Of a stretch of 64,000 bases of DNA, positions 19,197 through 28,133 are shown in pieces (within the stretch, counting starts at the first letter, position 1; each line of letters starts with the position of its first letter). The notes under the pieces are model-generated. The model made no database searches and was not told where the DNA came from. It saw only the letters and a program-made list of their open reading frames with translations. The DNA is from Stenotrophomonas sp. 57 (lineage in GTDB: Bacteria; Pseudomonadota; Gammaproteobacteria; Xanthomonadales; Xanthomonadaceae), in NCBI RefSeq assembly GCF_030291075.1, contig NZ_CP127407.1, forward strand, positions 742,001 through 806,000, given 5' to 3'. Position numbers and translations under genes: made by a program.

Positions 19197-20168
19197 ATGC
19201 AATACCGTCGCCTCGGCTCCACCGGCCTGCCGATTTCCGCCCTGTCCTTTGGCGCCTGGGTGACCTTCGGTGACCAGATTCCGCGTGACGAGGCCCGCAA
19301 CCTGGTGGCCGCCGCCTGGGATCATGGCGTCAACTTCTTCGACAATGCCGAGGGCTACGCCAACGGCCGCGCCGAACAGGTGATGGGCGACGTGATCAGC
19401 GACCTGCGCCTGCCGCGCGACGGCTTCTGCGTGTCCAGCAAGGTGTTCTTCGGCAGCGCCAAGGACCCGCGACCGACCCAGCGCGGGCTGTCGCGCAAGC
19501 ACGTGACCGACGCCTGCCATGCCGCGCTCAAGCGCCTCCAGGTGGACTACCTGGACCTTTATTACTGCCATCGCCCGGACCCGGACGCACCAATCGCCGA
19601 GACCGTGCATGCGATGGATACGCTGGTGCGCCAGGGCAAGATCCTTTACTGGGGTACCTCCGAATGGTCGGTGGCGCAGATCCAGCAGGCGCTGGACATC
19701 GCTGAAGTGCACAACCTGCAGGGACCGTCGATGGAGCAGCCGCAGTACAACCTGCTGCACCGCGAGCGGGTGGAGGTCGAGTATGCGCCGCTGTACGCCC
19801 GCGCCGGCCTGGGCACCACCATCTTCTCGCCGCTGGCCTCGGGCCTGTTGACCGGCAAGTATGACCAGGGCATTCCGGCTGATGCACGACTTGGGCGCGA
19901 GGGCATGGGCTGGCTGCAGGACCTGGTCCTGGGTGCCGACGCCGAGACCCGCCTGGGCCAGGTGCGCCGTTTCAGCGAGGCGGCGCGCGCGCTGGGCCAG
20001 GCCCCGGCCACGCTGGCCATCGCCTGGTGCCTGCGCAACCCGAATGTATCCAGCGTGATCCTCGGCGCCAGCCGGGTCAGCCAGCTGCTGCAGAACCTGC
20101 AGGCGCTGGACGTGCTGGAGCAGGTTGACGCAGCCGGCTGGGCCGAGGTCGAAGCCGTCTTCGCCTGA
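19197..20168 (+). CDS. Aldo/keto reductase (AKR6/K+-channel beta-subunit-like)
   Basis: 323 residues, NADPH-dependent TIM-barrel reductase. The catalytic tetrad is intact: Asp49 and Tyr54 (FFDNAEGYANGRAE), Lys82 (SSKVFFG), His125 (YYCHRPDP). The GTSEWSVAQI and SPLASGLLTGKYD segments match the potassium channel beta/YghZ branch, many of which reduce methylglyoxal-type aldehydes; substrate unknown here. Start ATG 19197 is preceded by AGGAG at good spacing; TAGAAT at 19144 is a possible -10. Confidence 0.92.
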   Translation: MQYRRLGSTGLPISALSFGAWVTFGDQIPRDEARNLVAAAWDHGVNFFDNAEGYANGRAEQVMGDVISDLRLPRDGFCVSSKVFFGSAKDPRPTQRGLSRKHVTDACHAALKRLQVDYLDLYYCHRPDPDAPIAETVHAMDTLVRQGKILYWGTSEWSVAQIQQALDIAEVHNLQGPSMEQPQYNLLHRERVEVEYAPLYARAGLGTTIFSPLASGLLTGKYDQGIPADARLGREGMGWLQDLVLGADAETRLGQVRRFSEAARALGQAPATLAIAWCLRNPNVSSVILGASRVSQLLQNLQALDVLEQVDAAGWAEVEAVFA

Positions 20169-20177
20169 CAGCCCTTT

Positions 20178-20307
20178 GTAGAGTCCAGCCACGCTCGACT
20201 TCAGGTTGACCGGGACTTTGTAGAGTCGAGCCATGCTCGACTCCGCGCGCAGCGCGGACGTTTCCTGGCGACGGCGCCAAGAGCAGTCGAGCGTGGCTCG
20301 ACGCTAC
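20178..20307. repeat. Cluster of three SMAG repeats
   Basis: Copies at 20178-20202 (+), 20220-20244 (+) and 20307-20283 (-), all of the GTAGAGTCGAGCCATGCTCG subtype. They lie after the aldo/keto reductase gene and before the heme-uptake promoter. Confidence 0.85.
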
Positions 20308-20330
20308 AAAGGTGCCGCGCCCAAATTTTG

Positions 20331-20379
20331 ATTGATGGCGGCTATCGAATTTCATAATTCGATCATTAATCCCATCAAT
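20331..20379. promoter_or_regulatory. AT-rich nested inverted repeat upstream of hemP
   Basis: ATTGATGG (20331) and CCATCAAT (20372) enclose ATCGAATT-TCAT-AATTCGAT. Two nested perfect 8-bp inverted repeats in an AT-rich island. It could be an operator or a cruciform-type terminator; no protein is assigned. Confidence 0.5.
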
Positions 20380-20408
20380 GAAAGTGAGAATGGTTGTTGA
20401 TTGTCAAC

Positions 20409-20427
20409 TGAGAATCATTATCATTTG
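20409..20427 (+). promoter_or_regulatory. Fur box
   Basis: TGAGAATCATTATCATTTG matches the 7-1-7 Fur consensus TGATAAT-N-ATTATCA with one mismatch. A weaker half site (GTGAGAATGG) lies just upstream. It sits about 30 bp before hemP, so the cluster should be repressed by iron-loaded Fur. Confidence 0.88.
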
Positions 20428-20456
20428 ACTCGTCCCTCGCACGAGTCCAGATGCTC

Positions 20457-20651
20457 ATGAATGCTCAACCTGTACTGCTGCGCCCCGAAACGCTGACCCT
20501 TCGCGATCGCCCGGTCCGTGTCGTTCCGCCGGAAGAGGTCATCGACAGCGAAGCCCTGCTCAAGGGCCGTCGTGAAATCCTGATCCAGCACGGCGACCGC
20601 TTCTATCGCCTGCGGCACACCAGCAACGACAAGCTGATCCTGACCAAGTAA
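20457..20651 (+). CDS. hemP: Hemin uptake protein HemP/HmuP
   Basis: 64 residues of the small HemP family; the core EALLKGRREILIQHGDRFYRLR and C-terminal NDKLILTK are diagnostic. In rhizobia and Burkholderia the family acts as a co-activator of heme receptor transcription; that role here is inferred. Start ATG 20457 (MNAQ); an ATG two codons upstream is also possible. Followed by an inverted repeat (CTGCCGGCAGCGCCGGCAG, about 20684) before the receptor gene. Confidence 0.93.
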   Translation: MNAQPVLLRPETLTLRDRPVRVVPPEEVIDSEALLKGRREILIQHGDRFYRLRHTSNDKLILTK

Positions 20652-20804
20652 TCGCGGTCTGGTCGCCCGCCTCCCTCCCTCCTGCCGGCAGCGCCGGCAG
20701 GGTGGGCGACCCGTCCGCTCCCGCTCTCTCCCCCTCGGCCTACCGCGTGCACCTTCCGGGTGTGCCGGTAACCGGGGGTTCCCCTGCCTGACCGAACGAA
20801 CCCG

Positions 20805-22997
20805 ATGACCCGCCATACCGCCCTTTGCCTTGCTGTCTGGATGGCCCTGCCGCTGTCCGCCCACGCCGCTGCCGCTGCCAGCGCCGCGCCCGATGCACGC
20901 GAGTTTGATCGCGTGCAGGTCACTGCCACGCGCACCGAACGTGCGGTGAGCGACGTGGCCGCAACGGTCGATGTGATCGATCGCGAGCAGATGGAACGGC
21001 ACCTGGTACAGGACATCAAGGACCTGCTGCGCTATGAGCCGGGCCTGTCGGTGAACCGCAGCGCCGCGCGCTTCGGCCTGGGCAGCATCCGCATCCGTGG
21101 CCTGGACGGCAACCGCGTGCGCGTGCAGACCGACGGCATCGCGATGCCGACCAGCTTCAACATCGGTTCGTTCTCCAATGCCAACCGCAACTTCACCGAT
21201 CTGGACACGCTCAAGCGTGTGGAGATCGTGCGTGGCCCGGCCAGCTCGCTGTATGGCTCGGACGCACTGGGCGGTGTCGTCGCCTTCGTCACCAAGGATC
21301 CGGCCGACTACCTGAAGGACGGCAAGGACAGCTACGTCGGCCTGAAGTTCGGCTACGACGGCGAATGGAAGGGCCTGCTCGGCGGTGTCACCACCGCGTT
21401 CGGCGGCGAACACTGGAGCGGCATGGTCAACATCAACCACCGCCAGGGCCAGGAAACCGACAACAAGGGTGACGTGCGCAGCAACGACAACACCCGCACC
21501 GCCCCCAACCCGCAGGACCGCGACGGTCGCAGCGGCCTGGCCAAGCTGGTCTATGCGCCGAGCGAGGATCAGCGTTTCCGCCTGACCGTGGAAGGCAACG
21601 AAGACAAGACCGAGACCAACGTGCTGTCTTCGATCGACCACACCACCACCACCGGCATGAAGGCGCGCGACAAGCAGAACCGCACCCGCGTGTCGTTCGC
21701 GCATGAAATGGATGCGCTGGACAAGGCCTTCGCCGACAGCCTGCACTGGCAGGTCTACACCCAGCACAGCGAAACCACCCAGGTTACCGACGAGGACCGC
21801 GCCAACCGCAGCCGTCGCCACCGCGAGTTCAATTTCGACCAGCGCGTGTACGGCCTGCAGGCACAGTTCAACAAGGCCTTCAGCACCGGCAGCGTCGAGC
21901 ACGCGCTGACCTATGGCTTCGAGGGTGCGCGCACCGAGATCCGCCAGAAGCGCGATGGTTTCCAGGTCCTGGCCAACGGCCAGACCAGCACCACCATCCT
22001 GCCCGACGCGTTCCCGGTTCGCGATTTCCCGATCAGCAAGACCACCGAGCTTGGCCTGTACGCACAGGATGAAATGCGCATGGCCGGCGGCAAGCTGTCG
22101 CTGGTGCCGGGCGTGCGCGTGGACCGCTACGAGCTGAAGCCGGAGGTGGACAGCATCTTTGCCGAGGACAATCCTGGTGTGCCGGTGGCCAAGCTGACCA
22201 AGACCAGCGTTTCGCCGAAGCTCGGCATGGTCTATCGCTTCACCGACGAATGGTCGCTGTTTGCCGGCTATTCGCATGGCTTCCGCTCGCCGCCGTACAA
22301 CGACGTCAACCTGGGCTTCACCAACTTCGCCTTCGGTTACACCGCCATTCCCAATCCGGACCTGAAGCCGGAAACCAGTGATGGCATGGAGCTGGGCCTG
22401 CGCTTCCTGTCGCCGGCCGCCTACGTCAGCGTCAGCGGCTACTACAACGAGTACAAGGACTTCATCGAGTCGCAGTCGCTGGTGGGTACCAACGCACAGG
22501 GCCTGATGGTGTTCCAGTCGCGCAACATCGCCGACGCACGCATCTACGGAGCCGAACTGAAGGCCGGCGTCGACTTCGGCCAGATCAGCCCGGCGCTGCA
22601 GGGCTGGGCGCTGCGCAGTGCGGTGGCCTGGTCGCGCGGCGACAACAAGACCGAGGACACCCCGCTGGATTCGGTTGATCCCCTGCGTGGCACCGTCGGC
22701 CTGATGTACGACACCGATACCTGGGGCGTGGAACTGGCCGGCACGTTCGTCAAGCGCAAGGACCGCGTCGCTTCGGCCACGGTGTACCGCCCGGCCGGCT
22801 ACGGTGTGGCCGACCTGATGGCGCACTGGAACTTCGCCCCCGGTGCGACCTTCAACGTAGGCGTGTTCAACCTGGGCGACAAACGCTACATCGATTGGTC
22901 CAACGTGGGTTCGACGCTGTCGCCGACCAGCCGCGTGCTGGATCGCTACACCAGCCCGGGCCGTACCTTCTCCGCCAGCCTTGCCGTTTCCTGGTGA
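20805..22997 (+). CDS. TonB-dependent heme/hemoglobin receptor
   Basis: 730-residue outer-membrane receptor. Signal peptide (MTRHTALCLAVWMALPLSAH), plug domain (RVQVTATRTERAVSDV, then YEPGLSVNRSAARFG and RIRGLDGNRVRVQTDG), and a 22-strand barrel ending AVSW. The FRSPPYNDVN...NPDLKPETSDG region corresponds to the FRAP/NPNL heme-receptor signature, so heme or hemoproteins are the likely ligand. The hemP gene and Fur box upstream support this. Imported heme would need TonB and an inner-membrane transporter encoded elsewhere. Confidence 0.93.
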   Translation: MTRHTALCLAVWMALPLSAHAAAAASAAPDAREFDRVQVTATRTERAVSDVAATVDVIDREQMERHLVQDIKDLLRYEPGLSVNRSAARFGLGSIRIRGLDGNRVRVQTDGIAMPTSFNIGSFSNANRNFTDLDTLKRVEIVRGPASSLYGSDALGGVVAFVTKDPADYLKDGKDSYVGLKFGYDGEWKGLLGGVTTAFGGEHWSGMVNINHRQGQETDNKGDVRSNDNTRTAPNPQDRDGRSGLAKLVYAPSEDQRFRLTVEGNEDKTETNVLSSIDHTTTTGMKARDKQNRTRVSFAHEMDALDKAFADSLHWQVYTQHSETTQVTDEDRANRSRRHREFNFDQRVYGLQAQFNKAFSTGSVEHALTYGFEGARTEIRQKRDGFQVLANGQTSTTILPDAFPVRDFPISKTTELGLYAQDEMRMAGGKLSLVPGVRVDRYELKPEVDSIFAEDNPGVPVAKLTKTSVSPKLGMVYRFTDEWSLFAGYSHGFRSPPYNDVNLGFTNFAFGYTAIPNPDLKPETSDGMELGLRFLSPAAYVSVSGYYNEYKDFIESQSLVGTNAQGLMVFQSRNIADARIYGAELKAGVDFGQISPALQGWALRSAVAWSRGDNKTEDTPLDSVDPLRGTVGLMYDTDTWGVELAGTFVKRKDRVASATVYRPAGYGVADLMAHWNFAPGATFNVGVFNLGDKRYIDWSNVGSTLSPTSRVLDRYTSPGRTFSASLAVSW

Positions 22998-23001
22998 CCT
23001 C

Positions 23002-23601
23002 ATGAGCCGAGCACTGTCCGCACGCAGGAATGACTCCATCGCCGCGCCACACCGCGCGGTCTGGCCGACCCCGGCACAGCTGGCCACGCTTGGCACCGTG
23101 TTGTGTCTCTACCACGCCGACGGCAACGAGCTTGGCGGCTGGCGACAGGCGGTGCGCGTGCATGCCTGCCAGGGCGTGGACAGCGAGGGGCTGCGCGAAA
23201 GCCTGTGCTTCCTCGATGGCCGTGGCCGCTGCGTGTGGCGCCTGTACCTGCTGCCGGACAGCGATTTCCTGGCCTGGGACCGGCTGGTGGCCTCGCTGCC
23301 GCCGGGCCCGCAGCACGACAGCGACGGCAGCGTCGGTGAACGCCTGTGGCGACGCCTGGCCGGTCACCTCGGCGGCCAGCGCTGGCGCCTGTGCGCGCTG
23401 CGCCTGCACGCCGCCGACGATGGCCGCACCCTGGCCGCCAGCCTGTCGACGCTGTCGTCGCTGGGCGCGGTCACCGCACGCCGCATCGCCCGCCTGGAAG
23501 GCGCCGAGGGCGAGCTGGCCATCGATGACTGCTGCTGTGCCGACGCAGCGCGCCGGCCGGCCCCCCGGATTCCAGGCGACCTGCCGCTGATCCGACTCTG
23601 A
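23002..23601 (+). CDS. Uncharacterised protein linked to heme uptake
   Basis: 199 residues, starting 5 bp after the receptor stop, so cotranscribed. Mostly hydrophilic with repeated tryptophans (AVWPTP, GGWRQAV, RCVWRLYLLPDSDFLAWDRL) and a C-terminal DDCCCADAA cysteine cluster. No signal peptide. The layout recalls cytoplasmic heme-handling proteins that often follow receptors, but I cannot assign a family with confidence. Confidence 0.75.
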   Translation: MSRALSARRNDSIAAPHRAVWPTPAQLATLGTVLCLYHADGNELGGWRQAVRVHACQGVDSEGLRESLCFLDGRGRCVWRLYLLPDSDFLAWDRLVASLPPGPQHDSDGSVGERLWRRLAGHLGGQRWRLCALRLHAADDGRTLAASLSTLSSLGAVTARRIARLEGAEGELAIDDCCCADAARRPAPRIPGDLPLIRL

Positions 23602-23674
23602 TCCTGTCCTGATGGAACGCCCATTGGCCACGGATGGCCCCTCAATGAATCTGCACCCCCGAAGGAAGACCCCG

Positions 23675-24610
23675 ATGAAGCTCCAGACAGCCTGCGCCTT
23701 GCTGCTGCTCGCCGCCAGCGGCGCGGCCAGCGCGCAGCCCTCCGACATCGCCCGCGACCACGACAGCATCCTGGCCATGCAGGGCGAATACACCGTGGAT
23801 TTCGCCTTCGACGAAACCGTGCTGCTGAAGCCGGGCTATGAGCGTGCGCCGGCGATGCGCAGCGGTGGCAACGAAGTGGTCATCGTGGTCGAGGACACCC
23901 CCAGGCGCATCGTGCTGCAGCACCTGCTGCTGGACGAGAAGAGCGGCCACATCACCAAGCATTGGCGCCAGGACTGGGTGTACGAAGCGCCCAACCGTTT
24001 CGAATTCAGTGCCGACCAGACCTGGCAGGTGCGCAGCATTCCGGCGGCGGTGAACCAGGGCGCCTGGACCCAGTGCGTGTATGAAGTGAGCGATGCACCG
24101 CGCTACTGCGGCACCGGCAGATGGACCTATACCAACAACGTGCCGAGCTGGACCAGCGACCTGAGCTGGCGTCCGCTGCCGCGTCGTGAGTACACCAAGC
24201 GCAGCGACTACAACGCGCTGGCCGTGGTCAACCGCCACACCCTGACCCCGAACGGCTGGACCCACGAGCAGTTCAACACCAAGGTGCAGCGCAATGCCGA
24301 CGGCAGCCAGGTGGAGATCGCCCGCGAGTTCGGCTTCAACGACTACGTGAAGACCACCGAGATCGACTTCACCCCGGCGCGCAACTACTGGAAGGCGACC
24401 GCCGGGTACTGGGCCAAGGTGCGCCAGCGCTGGGACGGGTTCCTCGGCCAGGCTCCGGGCGTGCACCTGAAGACCAAGATCGATGGCATGGCGATGATCA
24501 TTCCGCTGTTCACCCAGGCCGAAGAGATCCAGGCCGGCAAGAAGGTGAAGGACACGCAGATCGACGAAGTGTTCGCCAAGTACGTGGAAAAGGCACCGAA
24601 GGAAGGTTGA
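23675..24610 (+). CDS. Secreted DUF6607-type protein
   Basis: 311 residues. Signal peptide MKLQTACALLLLAASGAASA, then a domain rich in aromatic residues (KHWRQDWVYEAPNRFEF, WTQCVYEVSDAPRYCG, SWTSDLSWRPLPRREYTKRS) that matches my memory of the DUF6607 family, often placed beside heme or TonB-receptor genes. Two cysteines (WTQC, RYCG) may form a disulfide. Start ATG 23675 follows AAGGAAG. It closes the heme cluster; function unknown. Confidence 0.78.
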   Translation: MKLQTACALLLLAASGAASAQPSDIARDHDSILAMQGEYTVDFAFDETVLLKPGYERAPAMRSGGNEVVIVVEDTPRRIVLQHLLLDEKSGHITKHWRQDWVYEAPNRFEFSADQTWQVRSIPAAVNQGAWTQCVYEVSDAPRYCGTGRWTYTNNVPSWTSDLSWRPLPRREYTKRSDYNALAVVNRHTLTPNGWTHEQFNTKVQRNADGSQVEIAREFGFNDYVKTTEIDFTPARNYWKATAGYWAKVRQRWDGFLGQAPGVHLKTKIDGMAMIIPLFTQAEEIQAGKKVKDTQIDEVFAKYVEKAPKEG

Positions 24611-24645
24611 TCGGCACGTCCAGGTGCCGGTCGTGGCCGGCACCT

Positions 24646-24707
24646 CATCCACGCATCGGGTGGATCTGCCGGGTAACCCCCAGTAGATCCACGCCATGCG
24701 TGGATGC
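24646..24707. repeat. SMAG repeat pair
   Basis: Leftward copy 24669-24646 (head degenerated to GCAG) and rightward GTAGATCCACGCCATGCGTG copy 24683-24707, directly beside the DUF486 relic. Confidence 0.8.
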
Positions 24708-24717
24708 TTTCATTCCT

Positions 24718-24795
24718 TGAACCCAGCCGGTTGCCCGGCACCTGCAGGCAGTATTCGAAGAAGGCGATGCCCCAGCTGACCAGGATCACCGTCAT
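24718..24795 (-). pseudogene. Relic of a DUF486 membrane protein gene
   Basis: The leftward frame reads MTVILVSWGIAFFEYCLQVP then GNRLG, which matches the central part of the DUF486 family (about 110 residues when intact). Nothing of the family's N- or C-terminal helices is present on either side. The frame runs into a SMAG repeat at one end and into ybbP's 3' region at the other. A gene remnant of about 26 codons, not a functional gene. Confidence 0.7.
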
Positions 24796-24840
24796 CAGCG
24801 CATCCGGGTGATCTCGTGGGATTGGGGCGCGCAGCACAGC

Positions 24841-24866
24841 GCTGGCGCCCCCCCGGGTGCGCCAGC
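24841..24866 (-). terminator. Hairpin downstream of ybbP
   Basis: GCTGGCGC/GCGCCAGC stem around a ten-base C-rich loop, just beyond the ybbP stop. No T-run. Confidence 0.5.
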
Positions 24867-24873
24867 GGCCGCG

Positions 24874-27387
24874 TCAGGCCTCGCGCAGGGCAAGGGCCGG
24901 CGAGGTGTGCAGGATGCGCCGCGTGCCCCACCAGCCGGCCAGCAGGCTCAATCCGATGCCGGCCACGCCGCCCAGCAGCAGTCCCGGCCAGGGTGGCAGC
25001 AACGGCAGCTCGAACACCTTCTGCGAGACCGCCACGCCGATGGCGGCGGCTGCACCCACCGCAAGCAACGCGGCCAGCGTGCCCAGTGCACCAAACTCAA
25101 CCAGCACCGCACCGCGCAGCTGGCGACGGGTCGCGCCCAGCGTGCGCAGCACCGCGCTGTCGTAGCGGCGCTCGCCGGCCGTGGCCTGCACCGCGGCCAG
25201 CAGCACCAGCACACCGGCCAGCAGGCTGAACACCATCACCAGCTGCACCGCCTGCGCCACCCGCTCCATCACATCGCGCACCTGCGAGATCACCGCATCC
25301 ACGTCCAGCAGCGACAGGTTCGGTTGCGCACGCACCAGCTCGCCCAGCCCGGCCGCCTTGCCGGCCGGCAGGTGGAATGCCGACAGTAGGTTGTGCGGGG
25401 TGTCGCCCACGGCATTCGGGTTCAACAGCACGAAGAAGTTGGGACGGAAGGTGTTCCAGTCCGCCTTGCGCACGCTGGTGACGGCGAATTCGCGCTCCTG
25501 CTCGCCCACCGCAATGGTGATGCGGTCGCCGGGGTACACGCCGTAGCGCTTGGCCCAGCCGATCTCCACCGAGGCTTCCGGTGCGGTGCTGTCGGCTTTC
25601 CAGAACGTGCCATTGACCAGCGTATTGGCCGGCGGGAACGTGCTGCGCCAGCTGAAATTCAGTGGCCGGTTCTCGTCATCGTCGTCGCGCTGGCCGCCCT
25701 GAGCCGGTTGCCCGTCCTGACCCGGCTCGCGGTCCACGCGCAGCGGCGGCTTGCCGTTGATGGCGATCAGGCGCCCGGTGGCCATCGGTTCGATGCTGGC
25801 GTCGTTGGCACCCAGCCCGCGCAGCGTTGCCAGCACACTGTCGCGCTGTTCGGGCTGGATGTTGATCAGGAAGTAGTTCGGCGTGTCCGCGGGCAGCCGC
25901 TCGCGCCACTGCTGCAGCAGGCCGGGGCCGGTCACAGCCAGCAGCAACAGCGCGCACAGCGACAGCGACAGCCCGACCAGCTGCATCACCGCCAGCATGC
26001 GGCGCCGGGTCAGTGCGGCCAGGCCCAGTCGCCAGTTGCCATGCAGGCGATGCTGCAGGCCGCGCAGCAACTGCAGCAGCACGAAGCCGACCACCCCGGC
26101 CGCCACTGCCAGCGCGGCCAGACCACCCAGCACCCACAGCGCCAGCTTGAGGTCACCGGTGACCTGCACCGCCAGCAACAGGCTCGCCCCCAGCGCGGCC
26201 ACATAGGCCAGCAGCGAGGCCGGCGGCAGGGAGGCGAAGGAACGGTTGAGCACGCGCATCGGCGGCACCCCGCGCAGGCGCAGCAGCGGTGGCAGGCCGA
26301 AGCCGAACAGCAGCAACAGGCCGATGCCGGCACCGGTCAGCGCCGGCATCGCTTCCGGCAGCGGCAGGCGCTGCGGCACCAGGCTGCCCAGCACCTGCAC
26401 CAGCCCTTCCTGCGCGGCCATGCCCAGGCCGATGCCAAGCGCGCAGGCCGGCACCGCCAGCATCAGCAACTGCAGTGCCAGGCCAAGCAGGATGTCGCGC
26501 TGGCGCGCACCGAGGCAGCGCAGGATCGCCACCTGGTCGATACGGCGCAGGGCGAAACGGTTGGCCGCCAATGCGGTGGCCACGCCCGCCAGCAGCACCG
26601 CCAGCAGCGCGCTCAGGCCGAGGAAGCGCCCTGCCAGATCGAAGGCCTGGCGCACGCCGCGCTGGGTGTCATCGACGCTCAGCAGGCGCAGGCCCTTCAC
26701 TTGTGGGAGCAGCCACTCACGCAGGGACGCGACCTGCGCGGGCGGTCCTGCAAACATCAGCCGGTAGTTGATGCGGCTGCCGGGGCCAAGCAGTCCCGTG
26801 CCTTCCACATCGGCGCGGTTGACCAGCAGGGTGGGGGACAGCGTCAGCAGGTCGCCGCCGGTATCCGGTTCGGCCTCGATGATGCCGGCGATGCGCAGCG
26901 TGCCAGCGCCGAACTCGAGATCATCACCGGCCTTCAGTCCCAGCCCCTGCAGCAGGCGCGGGTCGGCATAGGCCTGGCCCTTGGGGGGCATGCCGGCGTT
27001 GGCGATCAGGGCACCCCCGGGCGTGGCGCGCACCCGCAGCGTGCCGCGCAGCGGGTAGCCGGCCTGCACCGCCTTGATGCTGGCCATCTGGCTGGCCTCG
27101 CCATGGAACAGCACGCTGCCGAAGCTGGCGATGCGGGTGTGGGCCAGTCCACGGCGTTGCGCTTCCTCTGCGAATGCCTGGGACGGATCATCGCGCCCGG
27201 CAATGCCGAGGTCGCCGCCGAGCATCTCCGCCGCGCTACCGGTCAGCGCCAGGTTGACCCGGTTCACCAGAGTGCCGACTGCGGTCATCACCGCCACGCC
27301 CAGTACCAGCGCAGCGAACACGGTCAGCAGGTCGCCGGCCAGGGCCTCGCGGCGCAACGCGCGCCACGCGTGCCGCAGCACGTTCAT
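24874..27387 (-). CDS. ybbP: ABC transporter permease, YbbP type (FtsX/MacB fold)
   Basis: 837-residue inner-membrane protein with two FtsX-like units. The N-terminal helix (about 20-45) is followed by a periplasmic domain, then three helices near 255-350, four or more helices around 380-480, another periplasmic domain, and three terminal helices. With the adjoining ATPase it forms a YbbAP complex; in E. coli this is encoded beside tesA, exactly as here. Substrate unknown; extraction of lipids or hydrophobic compounds has been suggested for the family. Its ATG overlaps the stop of the ATPase gene by 4 bp. Confidence 0.9.
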   Translation of the reverse strand: MNVLRHAWRALRREALAGDLLTVFAALVLGVAVMTAVGTLVNRVNLALTGSAAEMLGGDLGIAGRDDPSQAFAEEAQRRGLAHTRIASFGSVLFHGEASQMASIKAVQAGYPLRGTLRVRATPGGALIANAGMPPKGQAYADPRLLQGLGLKAGDDLEFGAGTLRIAGIIEAEPDTGGDLLTLSPTLLVNRADVEGTGLLGPGSRINYRLMFAGPPAQVASLREWLLPQVKGLRLLSVDDTQRGVRQAFDLAGRFLGLSALLAVLLAGVATALAANRFALRRIDQVAILRCLGARQRDILLGLALQLLMLAVPACALGIGLGMAAQEGLVQVLGSLVPQRLPLPEAMPALTGAGIGLLLLFGFGLPPLLRLRGVPPMRVLNRSFASLPPASLLAYVAALGASLLLAVQVTGDLKLALWVLGGLAALAVAAGVVGFVLLQLLRGLQHRLHGNWRLGLAALTRRRMLAVMQLVGLSLSLCALLLLAVTGPGLLQQWRERLPADTPNYFLINIQPEQRDSVLATLRGLGANDASIEPMATGRLIAINGKPPLRVDREPGQDGQPAQGGQRDDDDENRPLNFSWRSTFPPANTLVNGTFWKADSTAPEASVEIGWAKRYGVYPGDRITIAVGEQEREFAVTSVRKADWNTFRPNFFVLLNPNAVGDTPHNLLSAFHLPAGKAAGLGELVRAQPNLSLLDVDAVISQVRDVMERVAQAVQLVMVFSLLAGVLVLLAAVQATAGERRYDSAVLRTLGATRRQLRGAVLVEFGALGTLAALLAVGAAAAIGVAVSQKVFELPLLPPWPGLLLGGVAGIGLSLLAGWWGTRRILHTSPALALREA

Positions 27388-28133
27388 GCCTGGGCCCCGC
27401 GCTCGACCGGCAGCAGGCGGCCGTCGTCGATGCGGTGGATGTACTGGCAGCGCTGGGCCAGGCGCAGGTCGTGGGTGACCAGCACCAGGGTGGTGCCGCT
27501 GCCGGCGTTCAACTCGAACAACAGGTCGCTGATGTGCTGGCCGGTGGCATGGTCCAGCGAGCCGGTCGGTTCGTCGGCAAACAGGATGCGTGGGCGGGTG
27601 ACGAAGGCACGCGCCAGTGCCACGCGTTGCTGTTCACCGCCGGACAACTGGCGCGGGTAGTGGCGGGCGCGGTGGGACAGGCCGACCTGGGCCAGCACCT
27701 CTTCGACCCGTACGCGGTCCTCGCGCCCGGCCAGTTCCAGCGGCAGCGCCACGTTCTCGGCGGCGGTCAGCGCGGGCAGCAGGTGGAAGCTCTGGAACAC
27801 GAAGCCGACCGCGCGCGCGCGCAGCTGGGCGCGTGTTTCCTCGTCAAGGTTTCCCAGATCGTGCCCGGCCAGGCTGATGCGGCCGCGGCTGGGCAGGTCC
27901 AGCCCAGCCAGCAGGCCGAGCAGGGTGGTCTTGCCGGAACCGGAGGCGCCGACGATGGCCACGCTGGTGCCTTCATGGACGGTCAGGGTGATGTTGTCCA
28001 GTATGTGGACTTCACCCTCCGGGCCCTGCACGGACTTGCCGACCTGGTCGACGGCGATGGCGACGGGCGCGCTGCGGGGGGACAGGCTGTCGATGAGGAG
28101 ACTCCAATGCGCAAGACGGGATGGAGCCGGCAA
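27384..28133 (-). CDS. ybbA: ABC transporter ATPase, YbbA type (MacB/LolD family)
   Basis: ATPase partner of YbbP. Walker A GASGSGKTT, Q-loop FVFQSFHLLP, signature LSGGEQQRVALARA, Walker B ILFADEPTGSLD, and the switch histidine LVTHD are all present. Start uncertain: the only canonical start codon in frame is TTG 28133, which lies inside the divergently transcribed tesA; no ATG or GTG occurs before the core domain. Confidence 0.92.
   Translation of the reverse strand: MPAPSRLAHWSLLIDSLSPRSAPVAIAVDQVGKSVQGPEGEVHILDNITLTVHEGTSVAIVGASGSGKTTLLGLLAGLDLPSRGRISLAGHDLGNLDEETRAQLRARAVGFVFQSFHLLPALTAAENVALPLELAGREDRVRVEEVLAQVGLSHRARHYPRQLSGGEQQRVALARAFVTRPRILFADEPTGSLDHATGQHISDLLFELNAGSGTTLVLVTHDLRLAQRCQYIHRIDDGRLLPVERGAQA

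Noticed and set aside
20421..23096. 891-codon minus-strand frame opposite the heme receptor
   Set aside because: Antisense shadow of the TonB receptor, without recognisable domains, and it crosses the Fur-controlled promoter region.
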